The notes beneath the pieces were generated by a model. The model saw only the letters and a program-made list of their open reading frames with translations. It ran no database searches and had not been told where the DNA came from. A program made the position numbers and the translations under genes. From contig NZ_LMNF01000001.1 of the NCBI RefSeq assembly GCF_001422485.1, forward strand, positions 379,900 to 443,899: DNA of 64,000 nt. Reading direction: 5' to 3'. The stretch is from Agreia sp. Leaf283 (GTDB lineage: Bacteria; Actinomycetota; Actinomycetes; Actinomycetales; Microbacteriaceae). Below are positions 26,642 through 36,100 of the stretch, one piece after another; position 1 is the first letter of the stretch; every line of letters starts with the position of its first letter.

Positions 26642-28158
26642 CGGACGACCTCTTCGGTGGGAACGGGTGGGTTGCCGACGCGGCGCGGACCCGGGGCGCG
26701 ACGACGCGACCCCAGGATCTCGCCGGCACGGCCGAGGAAACGCAGGGTGATCCTGCGGTGCACGAGCAGCAGCACCGCGAGCGCCAGAGCGAGATACGCG
26801 GCGCCGCCCACGGCGAGGTGGGCGATGAAGGGAAGCTCGAGCAGGCCGACGGCCAGGTAGGCCGCCGCACCCCAGACACTCGCGTGCACGGCGGGCAGGA
26901 TCGCGGCCAGCTGGCTGCGCACGCGCACGCCGGAGATGCGGGCCTGGATGGCGAAGAGCACGGGCACGAGAAGGAAGCCCACGGCCGTGTAGCCGACCGC
27001 TACGCCGAAGACGCCGAACTGAAGACCGATGATGATGCCCGCGACCTGCAGCCCCGTGGCCAGGAACTCGTAGTTGAGCAGCAGGGTCGTGCGGCCGAAG
27101 GCCTTCATCAAGGCGGGCGTGATGTAGAAGATGGTCTCGCGGGCGCCGCCGAGTGCGAAGACCGAGATCAGTGCCGCGGCGGGCAACCACTCGGGTCCGA
27201 GCACCAGGTGCACGAGCTCGGGCGCCGCGCAGGAGATGAACACCATCACGGGAACGACCGCGAGCGCCAGCGTCTCGGTGGCGCCGGTGAGTTGCGAGGC
27301 CACTTTGGCCCGGTCGTCGGTGTTGCGTGAGAACACGGGAAAGAGCACACGGTTCACGGTCTGGCCCACGAACTGCACGGGCAGGGAGAGCACCCGGTAG
27401 GCCATGCCGTACATGGCGAGCGAGGTGACGCCGAGCACCCGGCCCACCAGGATGCCGTCGACGTTGCGCGAGAAGTAGGCGATGCAGTTCGTGAGAAAGA
27501 CCTTCACGCTGAACGACATGAGGTTCTTGACCTGGCCGAAGGCGAAGTTGGGCACGGGTCCGCGAGAGAAGACGAGCATCATGACGGCCACGATCGCGTC
27601 GGTGACGCCCACCTGGTAGATCAGCGAGAAGAAGTCGGCACCGAGCATCGCCGCCATGACGCCGGTTGCCGCGCCCGCGACTCCGCCCGCCACGTCGGCG
27701 AGGGCGATGCCCTTGAAGAGCTGCCCGCGAGACAGCATGGCCCGCGGCACGATCGCGATCGCCTTCAGGGGCAGCAGCACGGCGAGCACCTGGAACACGG
27801 GCACCAGCTCGGGGGTGCTGAAGAATGCCGCGAGCAGGGGTGCCGTGAACCAGGTCACGCCGGCGATCAGCACCGCGAGCAGGATGTTCACGGTGGCGAC
27901 CGCGCCGGGCGCCCGGTCGCTGAGTTTCGGGCGTTGGATGAGGGCCGCCGAGAGCCCCTGGTCGAGAATCAGTGAGGTGAGGGTCACGTAGATCATCGCT
28001 GCGCTGATGATTCCGTAGCTCGACGGACCGATGATGCGCGCGATGAGCACCGCGCTCAGCACCTGCACCAGCTGCCGCGCGATCACGGCGATGCCCGACC
28101 AGCGCACCCCATGGGCCACGCTCGGTGTGCGTGCTCCCCTCGACTCCCCCGTGGTCAT
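26638..28158 (-). CDS. Oligosaccharide flippase (Wzx-like), second copy
   Basis: 506 aa from the ATG at 28158, four bases after the previous stop; the longer frame to 28359 overlaps that gene. It has about 14 hydrophobic helices, with HGVRWSGIAVIARQLVQVLS and LIARIIGPSSYGIISAA at the N terminus, the signature of the lipopolysaccharide/exopolysaccharide flippase family. It should export the lipid-linked unit of the second polysaccharide. A short basic C-terminal tail is cytoplasmic. Confidence 0.9.
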   Translation of the reverse strand: MTTGESRGARTPSVAHGVRWSGIAVIARQLVQVLSAVLIARIIGPSSYGIISAAMIYVTLTSLILDQGLSAALIQRPKLSDRAPGAVATVNILLAVLIAGVTWFTAPLLAAFFSTPELVPVFQVLAVLLPLKAIAIVPRAMLSRGQLFKGIALADVAGGVAGAATGVMAAMLGADFFSLIYQVGVTDAIVAVMMLVFSRGPVPNFAFGQVKNLMSFSVKVFLTNCIAYFSRNVDGILVGRVLGVTSLAMYGMAYRVLSLPVQFVGQTVNRVLFPVFSRNTDDRAKVASQLTGATETLALAVVPVMVFISCAAPELVHLVLGPEWLPAAALISVFALGGARETIFYITPALMKAFGRTTLLLNYEFLATGLQVAGIIIGLQFGVFGVAVGYTAVGFLLVPVLFAIQARISGVRVRSQLAAILPAVHASVWGAAAYLAVGLLELPFIAHLAVGGAAYLALALAVLLLVHRRITLRFLGRAGEILGSRRRAPGPRRVGNPPVPTEEVVR

Positions 28159-28162
28159 CGCT

Positions 28163-29344
28163 CTACTCTTCAGCCACGACGGCGAGGCCGCGTTCTCGGG
28201 GAGCGGCTGCCGGCACGAAACGCTGCACGGCCGCCCAGATCTGGGCGTGATAGGCCGAGAGGGCGTGACGCTCCTCTGCCCGGAGCGCATCGGTGCTCGC
28301 CCGTTCGGCGAGGGTCGCCCATTCGTCGACGGTGTGATCGATGGCATCGGCCAGGGCACCGGCGTCGGCGGGGCTCACGAAGACCACCGAGTCATAGCCC
28401 GCGCCGGCCTCGCGCAGCCCGGACGTGTCGCTGACGATGGCAGGACGTGCGGCCAGCATGGCCTCCACCGCGGTGTTGCCGAACGGTTCGTCGACGGTCG
28501 ACGGCACGACGGCCACGTCGGATTCGGCGAGATAGGGATAGCCGCTGGGCTGGAAGCCCACGAGCCGCACCCGCGGCGTCAGCCCGAGTTCGTCGATTCG
28601 CGCCCGCAGCTGCTCTTCGAACCATTCGTATCCCGCGAAGACCGCACCGACGAGCGTGAGGGTGATCATCTGCGAATGCCGAGCCCTGGCGATGGCCTCG
28701 ATGAGAACATCCGGGCCCTTACGGGGCGAGAGCCTGCCCACGTAGACGAGCCGCAGCTCGCCGTCGAGCGACGGTCTCGCCGTCGTCGTCGAGGCAGGAC
28801 CCACAACGCCGTTGTAGACGACGCGCGACTTTCTCGCGGCGCGGGGATAGTCCATCTCGACGGTGGTCTGTGCGTAGCGGCTGTTGAAGACGATGAGCGA
28901 GGCCAGCCGCAGCGGCGCGACGAGCCCGGCCCGAAGCATCCGGCCGGCGCTGCGCTCGGCCTCGTGCACGTGCACGACCAACGGAACACCCGCGACTCTG
29001 GCCACCGCGTTCCAGAGCGGAATGGTGAGTGTGCTGACGTAGACCACCGACGGCCTGAGGCGGCGAACGAGGCGCACGCCGCGCACGAGACCCGAGACGT
29101 GGGCCGCGAGAAAGCCCGGCAGTGCCCGGGGGCGGAGCATGGATTTGCGCAGCACCGGCATCGACTCGATCGTCACGGATGCGCCGCGCTCCTCGATCTG
29201 TGCCCTCAGCGGGCCGTCCGATGCGAGCACGACGTCGACGTGCGCCCCATGATCGAGGAAGCCGGCCACGCTCTCGAGCAGCACCCGGTCGGAGCCGTAG
29301 AGCTCGGCGCTCGGATGCACGACGAGAATGCGTGGCTGTGCCAT
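28163..29344 (-). CDS. Glycosyltransferase family 4
   Basis: 393 aa. ILVVHPSAELYGSDRVLL at the N terminus, YVGRLSPRKGPDVLIEAI at the domain junction and DEPFGNTAVEAMLAARPAIV (E-x7-E) are GT4 landmarks. It is the first gene of the minus-strand group flippase-GT2-beta-helix-acyltransferase and is divergent from the Wzz-like gene at 29501. The role is to extend the second exopolysaccharide unit; sugar unknown. Confidence 0.93.
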   Translation of the reverse strand: MAQPRILVVHPSAELYGSDRVLLESVAGFLDHGAHVDVVLASDGPLRAQIEERGASVTIESMPVLRKSMLRPRALPGFLAAHVSGLVRGVRLVRRLRPSVVYVSTLTIPLWNAVARVAGVPLVVHVHEAERSAGRMLRAGLVAPLRLASLIVFNSRYAQTTVEMDYPRAARKSRVVYNGVVGPASTTTARPSLDGELRLVYVGRLSPRKGPDVLIEAIARARHSQMITLTLVGAVFAGYEWFEEQLRARIDELGLTPRVRLVGFQPSGYPYLAESDVAVVPSTVDEPFGNTAVEAMLAARPAIVSDTSGLREAGAGYDSVVFVSPADAGALADAIDHTVDEWATLAERASTDALRAEERHALSAYHAQIWAAVQRFVPAAAPRERGLAVVAEE

Positions 29345-29500
29345 GCCGAACCTCCGAAAATGATTTGTGCCGCGAACAAGGGGTGGTTAAATGCGAGTAT
29401 TCCTCACATAATAGTAGGGAGCCCCTCTCAGCACCAAAGCTTTGGTCACGATCCGCTGAATGGGGCACCACTTTTTTCGCGCGGATCTCGGGGAGTTCTT
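29345..29500. promoter_or_regulatory. Divergent promoter region with a 14-bp palindrome
   Basis: 156 bases between divergent polysaccharide genes. A perfect palindrome, ACCAAAGCTTTGGT, lies at 29433-29446. The AT-rich CACATAATAGTAG near 29404-29416 could hold -10 elements. The GGGGAG at 29490-29495 is the ribosome binding site for 29501. Confidence 0.45.
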
Positions 29501-31018
29501 ATGGCACTGCAGGTATACCTGCGAGCGATCGCTACAGGATGGTGGATCATCGTGATCACCCTTGTAGCCGGGCTCGGACTGGCGACGGCGTACAACTCGG
29601 TCAGCAGACCGGTGTACTCGAGCAACGTCAAGTTCTTCGTCTCGACCCAGAGCGAGGTCGGCGAGACGCCCCTGCAGGCCGACGAGTTCGCCCAGAGGCG
29701 CATCAACTCCTACGTGCAGCTCATGACGAGCGAGGCCATGATCAACAAGGTCATCGACTCGAGCGGCGTCGACCTCAGCGTCAGCCAGCTCACCTCGATG
29801 GTCTCGGCCTATTCCGATCCCGAGACCGTGCTGCTGGGTGTCGAGGTGCACGACACCGACAAGGAGAGGTCCTTCGACATCGCCAACGCGATCGCCGAGG
29901 ACTTCGGCGGACTGGTCGCCGAACTCGACAACCGAGGCAACGCCGACGCGGCCAACGTGAAGCTCAACGTCGTCTCGGGCCCCACCCTCACCGAGAAGGC
30001 GATCACCCCGCGCGTCAACCTGAACCTCGCGCTCGGCGGCATCATCGGTCTCGGCCTGGGCTTCGCCATCGCCATCCTGCGCAAGACGAGCAAGAAGACC
30101 GTCGGCACAGACGGCGAGCTCGCCGACGTGCTCGGTCTTCCCTCGGTCGGATTCGTGCCTCGGCTGCACCGACGTCACCCCGCCGACGCCCGCGCCGCTC
30201 TGACGCTCGCGACCGAGCGACTCGTGACCAATCTCGGACTCGACGTCCTCCCCACCCCGGAGACCCGCGTCATCCAGGTCACCAGCGCCGGATCGGGCGA
30301 CGGGCGCACGTTGATCGCCTCGAGCCTCGCCTCGGTGCTCGCCTCACTCGATCGCCGCGTCATCCTCGTCGACGCCGACCTGAGAAGCCCCTCGCTCGGC
30401 CAGGCCTTCGGAGTCTCCGGCAAGCCCGGGCTGACCGATGTTCTCTCCGGCCGGGCGTTGGTCGATGACGCCATCAGCGACACCGGCGTGCCCCTGCTCT
30501 CGATCATCCACAGCGGATCGGCCGACGGCAAACCCGCCGAGCTGCTGACGTCGCGACGATTCTCCGAGTTCGTCGACGAGCTGGCTCGGGACTTCGACAT
30601 CGTCGTCTTCGACACTCCCGCGCTGCTTCCGCACGTCGATGCCGCCGTCATCGCGAACAAGGCCGATGGCGTCTTGTTCGTCGTCAATCGCGACCGCTCG
30701 ACGAGGCAGGAACTGCGTGATGCCATGGCGACGCTCTCGCACCGGTCACCGCGCATGCTCGGAACGGTGATGAACGCGTCACCCACGTCGTCGACCTGGC
30801 TCTCGCGGCTCGGCATCGGCCGGCGCGTCGACAAGGCGACGACCCTGAGCGGCCTGATCTCCGAACGGCCCGTGTCCACGGCGTCCCAGGAGTCGTCCGG
30901 TTCTGCTCCCGAGAAGGAGACGGTCGACGGAGCCGAAACGGCGGCCGCCGGCGCAGACCGTCCGGCCAAGGGCATCGGCTCGGGCCGCACCAAGAAGGTT
31001 CCGGTAGCCAAGCCGTGA
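29501..31018 (+). CDS. Wzz/BY-kinase-like protein with degenerate Walker A
   Basis: 505 aa from the ATG at 29501. Membrane helices near 12-30 and 175-195 frame a Wzz-type domain; a MinD/BY-kinase-like domain follows. Walker A' (VILVDADLRSP) and Walker B (IVVFDTPALLP) are kept. The P-loop reads SAGSGDGRTLIASSLA, with Arg where the catalytic Lys should be, and the C-terminal tail lacks tyrosines (it is Ala/Gly/Lys-rich). It may therefore regulate chain length without autokinase activity. Its stop overlaps the start of the polymerase gene. Confidence 0.88.
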   Translation: MALQVYLRAIATGWWIIVITLVAGLGLATAYNSVSRPVYSSNVKFFVSTQSEVGETPLQADEFAQRRINSYVQLMTSEAMINKVIDSSGVDLSVSQLTSMVSAYSDPETVLLGVEVHDTDKERSFDIANAIAEDFGGLVAELDNRGNADAANVKLNVVSGPTLTEKAITPRVNLNLALGGIIGLGLGFAIAILRKTSKKTVGTDGELADVLGLPSVGFVPRLHRRHPADARAALTLATERLVTNLGLDVLPTPETRVIQVTSAGSGDGRTLIASSLASVLASLDRRVILVDADLRSPSLGQAFGVSGKPGLTDVLSGRALVDDAISDTGVPLLSIIHSGSADGKPAELLTSRRFSEFVDELARDFDIVVFDTPALLPHVDAAVIANKADGVLFVVNRDRSTRQELRDAMATLSHRSPRMLGTVMNASPTSSTWLSRLGIGRRVDKATTLSGLISERPVSTASQESSGSAPEKETVDGAETAAAGADRPAKGIGSGRTKKVPVAKP

Positions 31019-32340
31019 TCCTGCTCGCGACCTGGATCGCGTTCTGCGCGGTCTTCGCCGTGCTCGCGCGAAACCGCCCCATGCTCAGCGTGGGGCTGGC
31101 GACCGCGCTCTGGTTTCTCGTCCCCTCGATCGCAGGTCACCTGATCACGGGCCAGGCCGACGGTTCCCTGTCGTTCCACCCCGCATCGTGGCTCGTGCTC
31201 GCGGCATTCGGCGTGCAGTGCTTCTACAACGGCCGGCGCCTGGTCGCGGTGCTGGCCGATCACGTCATGCTGTTTCTCATCTTCATCGTCGTCATCGCCG
31301 TGGCCCTGGTGAACACCCGCTACAGCACCTTCGGCGGAGGAACGGTCATCCTCATCGACCAGATCGTCGTTCCTCTGCTCGTCTTCATGCTCATCCTCCT
31401 GGGCGCCACGACGCGCAGCCTGCAGCGCTTCCGCACCACGCTGATCGTGTTGACGGCCGCCTCGGTCATCGTCGCCATCGTGCAGTGGAGTCTCAAAGAG
31501 ACCGTCTTCTACTCGGCTCAGTTCGCCGACACCTACTGGTTCGACCCCCGCTACGACCGCTGGATGGGGACATTCGACCAGCCGCTCGCCCTGTCGCTCG
31601 TCGTCTGCGTGGTCACTCCGCTGCTCGCCGGCGTCAAGCACTGGTGGCTGCGGGTGCCGCTGCTCGCCCTGATGGTCACCGGCGCCCTCGTCTCGCAGTC
31701 GCGGCTCGGCATCGCGCTCGTGGTCGTGGCCGCCGTCTACGTCGTGATCGCCACGGCGACCACGCCGGCGCGACGCGCCCTGGGCCTCCTCGTCACCGCG
31801 ACCGCCATCGTCAGCGCCGCGTTCTCCCCCCTCGCGGCGGGAGTCCTCGGCCGCCTCGAGAACGACACCGGTTCGACCCACGCGCGCGAGCTCGCCGTGA
31901 GCTTCTTCCTCAGCGACTGGCCCGACTTCTTCCTCGTCGGCCAGGGAATCTCCTCGAGCTACCGCGTCGCCTCGGCGGCCGGGCTCGGAACCAGCCTCGA
32001 GAGCTCGATCCTGATGTACGCAATCGACATCGGCATCGTCTTCGCCGTGCTGTACTTCGGTTCGATGCTCTACCTACTGGTGCGCTACCGGTCGTCGTCG
32101 ACCGTTCGCGGCATCCAGTTCGCCGGAGTGCTCGCCTTCGTCATTCCCATGACCTACAGCGCGCTGGCGACCCGCTCGGTCGCGGGCATCCTCGTCTGGT
32201 CGATCCTGGCCGTCGTCACCGCGTCGAGCCTGATCCGCAAGGCCGAGCTACGCTCCGACGCCGCGGACCTTCTCGAGGTCGGACCGGGAGTAGAGACCGG
32301 CGACCACGCGGTCGTTGCCGGAGCCCGCCAGGTTCTCTGA
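31015..32340 (+). CDS. O-antigen polymerase-like membrane protein (Wzy-type), second copy
   Basis: 441 aa from a GTG at 31015 that overlaps the upstream TGA. About 11-12 hydrophobic helices with a large loop around YWFDPRYDRWMGTFDQP and a conserved-type FLVGQGISSSYR segment suggest a polysaccharide polymerase/ligase. It follows the Wzz-like protein, its usual partner in repeat-unit polymerisation. Its last ~30 codons overlap the 3' end of the convergent glycosyltransferase gene by 93 bases. Confidence 0.82.
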   Translation: MILLATWIAFCAVFAVLARNRPMLSVGLATALWFLVPSIAGHLITGQADGSLSFHPASWLVLAAFGVQCFYNGRRLVAVLADHVMLFLIFIVVIAVALVNTRYSTFGGGTVILIDQIVVPLLVFMLILLGATTRSLQRFRTTLIVLTAASVIVAIVQWSLKETVFYSAQFADTYWFDPRYDRWMGTFDQPLALSLVVCVVTPLLAGVKHWWLRVPLLALMVTGALVSQSRLGIALVVVAAVYVVIATATTPARRALGLLVTATAIVSAAFSPLAAGVLGRLENDTGSTHARELAVSFFLSDWPDFFLVGQGISSSYRVASAAGLGTSLESSILMYAIDIGIVFAVLYFGSMLYLLVRYRSSSTVRGIQFAGVLAFVIPMTYSALATRSVAGILVWSILAVVTASSLIRKAELRSDAADLLEVGPGVETGDHAVVAGARQVL

Positions 32341-33171
32341 CGCCAGCGTCACCTCCTGCGTTCCGGGAAGCGTGAGGAAGTGCACGGGCTTGCCCGCGAT
32401 CTGACGCACCGGCACGCCCGAGCGCAGGGCGATCGCGTGCAGCCACAGGTCGTCGGTGTGAGGCGCGATCGAGAGGAACGCATCGCCGTTCTCGCGCAGG
32501 TGCTCGAGCATCCCGGTCGGGTACAGCACGCCCGAGACCCCCAGGGGCACATTCGCCGCATGCGGGCGGGTGTCGGATGCGTAGGGCCACGACGTGTAGG
32601 TCGTCGGCAGGCCGTCGGCATCCAGGCTCATGCGTCGGATCCAGTAGCCCACGATCGAATCGGGATGGGCCGAGCTCGCTGCCATGATGCCCGACAGCCA
32701 GTCGGACGGGTAGAGGATGTCGTCGTCGGCTGTGACGATCGGCACCGTGAACCGCGTCTGCGATTCGACATAGGGGTAGTACTTGGTGTGAGGCCCGTAG
32801 TTGGTCGCGAGCAGCACCTCGAGCCCGCGCGCCTTCTGCCGCTCCAGTGCCGGCGGAAGCGCGGCGAGGTCATCGACGGAGTCGATCCAGAGGATCAGGC
32901 GGGCCGGGCGGACCGAGCCGCGCGCGATGGACTCGATGGCCAGATGGACGGTGTCGATGCGCGAGCCGTAGCTCGTGAGCGACACGACCACCGGTGCGGT
33001 GCCGAGCACCGAATCGGTCGAGCGCCGCTCACGACGGCCGAGCATCTTCGCCTCCGAGACGGCGCGTCGGCCGCGGAACCGTTTGCGGGCGCGTCGGGCC
33101 ACCCTGCGCAACGCACCCGGCGCATCCGTTCGCCGTCGTGCTGCCGCCGTCTTCTCTACCAGCTCAACCAT
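32248..33171 (-). CDS. Glycosyltransferase (GT-A like)
   Basis: 307 aa from the ATG at 33171, seven bases after the stop of the giant surface-protein gene; an in-frame extension to 33246 overlaps that gene. VVVSLTSYGSRIDTVHLAIE opens a GT-A fold, VPIVTADDDILYPSDWL gives the DxD-type metal site and HTDDLWLHAIALRSG lies in the acceptor half. An Arg-rich N-terminal segment (20-45) precedes the fold. It probably belongs to second-polysaccharide assembly or to glycosylation of the adjacent surface protein (inference). Confidence 0.85.
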   Translation of the reverse strand: MVELVEKTAAARRRTDAPGALRRVARRARKRFRGRRAVSEAKMLGRRERRSTDSVLGTAPVVVSLTSYGSRIDTVHLAIESIARGSVRPARLILWIDSVDDLAALPPALERQKARGLEVLLATNYGPHTKYYPYVESQTRFTVPIVTADDDILYPSDWLSGIMAASSAHPDSIVGYWIRRMSLDADGLPTTYTSWPYASDTRPHAANVPLGVSGVLYPTGMLEHLRENGDAFLSIAPHTDDLWLHAIALRSGVPVRQIAGKPVHFLTLPGTQEVTLASENLAGSGNDRVVAGLYSRSDLEKVRGVGA

Positions 33172-33178
33172 CCTCTGA

Positions 33179-36100
33179 CTACAGGACCGGTGCGGCCGAC
33201 AGGTTGTCGAACGACACCCGGATCGGGAAGTTCGTCGTCGATGCACTGAGGTACGTGATCAGAGCGACTGCTCCGGGCGCCTGCAGCGACGCGGTGGTGT
33301 CATCGATCGTCAGCTGCCAGTCGACGGGCTCCTGCTGGCCGGTCGGCCACAGCTTGGCTGCCACGGTCGTCGAGGGAGAGCCGATGGCCTGCACCCGCAG
33401 CGAGTACTCGGTGCCGGGCACGTAGGTTCCGGCCACGGCGAGCGTCTTCAGGGTCGTCTCGACACCGCCGACCGTCTTGCCCAGGTAGAGGGTCAGAGCG
33501 CCGTTCGCGGCGATCTTGACCTTGCCGCGGTAGTCGTTGCCGGGAGTCACCTGGCGGGCGGCCAGCGAGACGTACTGCCCCGTGCCGTTGTCGAGCTTGT
33601 CGACCGAGAAGGTGACGACCGCGTTGGTTCTGGCCGAGCTGACGGCGGGCAGGAAGGCGTTGAGACCGGCCCCGCCCTTGCTGAAGGTCAGGACTCCCTT
33701 TCCGGAGGCGACCGACGCGTTCGCGGCTCCGCCGTTCACCGTCCAGGCGCCTCCCGCGTCCGCCGATCCGAACCCTGCCGTCGCCGCGCGTTCGAACGAG
33801 TCGGTCGCGAGGGCAGCCCCGGGGTTCGGGTCGACCGGCACGACCGGGCTCGTGACGGTCACCGAGTTCGACAGCGTCGCCGTGGCGCCCGCATTGTCGG
33901 TGACGACGAGCTGCACCGTGTAGGTGCCGCTGGCCGCGTAGGCGTGGGATGCCGTGGCACCGGTCGCCGTGGCGCCGTCACCGAAGTTCCAGGCGTACGA
34001 GACGATCGAGCCGTCGGAGTCGGTCGACGACGAACCGTCGACCGATGCCGTCAGGCCGGCCGTCGAGCTGGTGAAGGCCGCGACGGGTGCGGCGTTGGTG
34101 GGCGTCGGCGGAGTGACGACCGCGCCGATCGTCGTGGCCGACAGGTCGTCGAACGACGTCACGATCGGGAAGTTGGTCGACGAACCGCTGAGGTAGGTCA
34201 TCACGCCGACCGTGCCCGCAGCCTGCAGCGCGGCGGTCGTGTCATCGATCGTCGCCTGCCAGTTGGCCGGCTCCGTCTGCGACTTCGGCCACGCCTTTGC
34301 CCGGATCGACGTCGTGCCCGATCCCTCGACCTCCGTGCGGATCACGTACTCGGTACCGGCGACGTAGCTGCCGGTGAGGTTGACCGATTTCAGGGTCGTC
34401 TCCGCCCCTGCCACGGTCTTGCCGATGTAGAGGGTCATCGCACCGTTGGAGGCGACCTTCACCCGTGCCCGGTAGTCCGTTCCCACGGCGACCTGACGGC
34501 CGGCGAGCGAGACGAACTCACCGGAGCCGTTCGGGACGGCCGACAGAGAGAAGGTCACCTTGGCGTTGGTCTTCGTCGAGGAGACACCGGCGAGGGATCC
34601 CGCAAGGGACGCTCCCGCCTTCGTCGACTTGAGCTGGCCCTTGCCCGCCGAGACCGAGTAGTTCGCGGTGCCGCCGGTCACCGACCAGGCGCCTCCGACG
34701 TCGGCGGTGCCGAGTCCGCCCGTCGTCGTGCGTCCGAACGCATCCGTCGCCAGCGTCGGCGAGGGCTGCACGGGCGGAGCGGTGACGGTGACCGAGTTCG
34801 TCACCGTGCCGGTGGCACCGGCGTTGTCGGTGACCGTCAGCACGACACTGAACGTGCCCGCCGTCGCATAGGCGTGACTGGTCGTCGCGCCCGTTCCCGT
34901 GGTGCCGTCTCCGAATGCCCAGGCGTACGAGGCGACCGAGCCATCGGCATCCGATGATGTCGTCGCGTCGAACGACGCGGTGAGATCGGCCGCGGTGTTC
35001 GTGAAGGCGGCCGTGGGGGCCACGTTCGCGGGCGGAGCGGTGATCGTGACCGACTGCGTGGCCGAGACGACGGCGCCGCGGTTGTCGGTGACCGTCAGGG
35101 TGACCGGGAAGGTTCCGCCTGCGGCGTAGACGTGGCCGGCCGTGACGCCGGTCGCGGTCGCTCCGTCTCCGAAGTCCCAGGCGTAGGTGGCGATCGTGCC
35201 GTCGGAATCAGACGCCGCAGAGGCGTCGACCGTCAGGCCGAGGTTGGTCGCCACAGTGCTGAACGCGGCGACCGGAGCGACGTTGGGAAGGATCGTCGTG
35301 ACCGTGTGCTGCACGGAATCGGTCGCTCCCTTGTTGTCGGTCACGGTCAGGGTGACCGTGTGGTCTCCCGCCGCCGAGTAGTGATGCACCGGCGTCGTTC
35401 CTGTCGCCGTGGCTCCGTCTCCGAAGTCCCAGGCGTAGGAGGCGATCGTGCCGTCCTGGTCGACGGAACCCGAGGCGTCGAACGCCACATCGAGATCGGT
35501 CACGACAGACGAGAACGAGGCGACCGGCTTGACGTTCGGCAGCACGCCGGAGCCGAGCTCGTAGTGGTTCTGCACCTCACCGCTTGTCAGAGCCCGCGGG
35601 TAGACCGCGACCTCGTCGATCGTGCCCGAGAAGTAAGGCGCGGTGTTGCCCCACGTCGTGTCTCCGCCGACTCTCCAGTAGCCGCTGTAGTCCTGAGCCT
35701 GCGTCTGCGGGTTGGTGCCCGAGAGCTCACCGTCGACGAACAGCTTCAGGCCTGCAGACGACTGCGACGCCGACACGTAGTGCCAGTTACCGTCGTTGTA
35801 GGCGGCAGGGGTGGTGATCGTGTTGGTCTGGCCGGTCCACGTGCCGAACGTCAGGCGCCCGTCGTTCTCCATGTAGAGGTGGCGGTCGTAGCCGCCCGAC
35901 CCACCGGTCTTATTGGATCCGAAGCCGATGAGCTTGCCGCCCTGGGTGGTGGTCGTCTTGAACCAGAGCTCGAGAGCGTAGGTGTTCGGGTTGTTGAACT
36001 GGGTCGCACTCGAGACGCCCGCCTCCTGCCACCCGCCGTTGTCGACGGGAGCGAAGGTGGCCGCCGTGTTGCCGACACCCGAGAGAGCACCCGCGGCACC

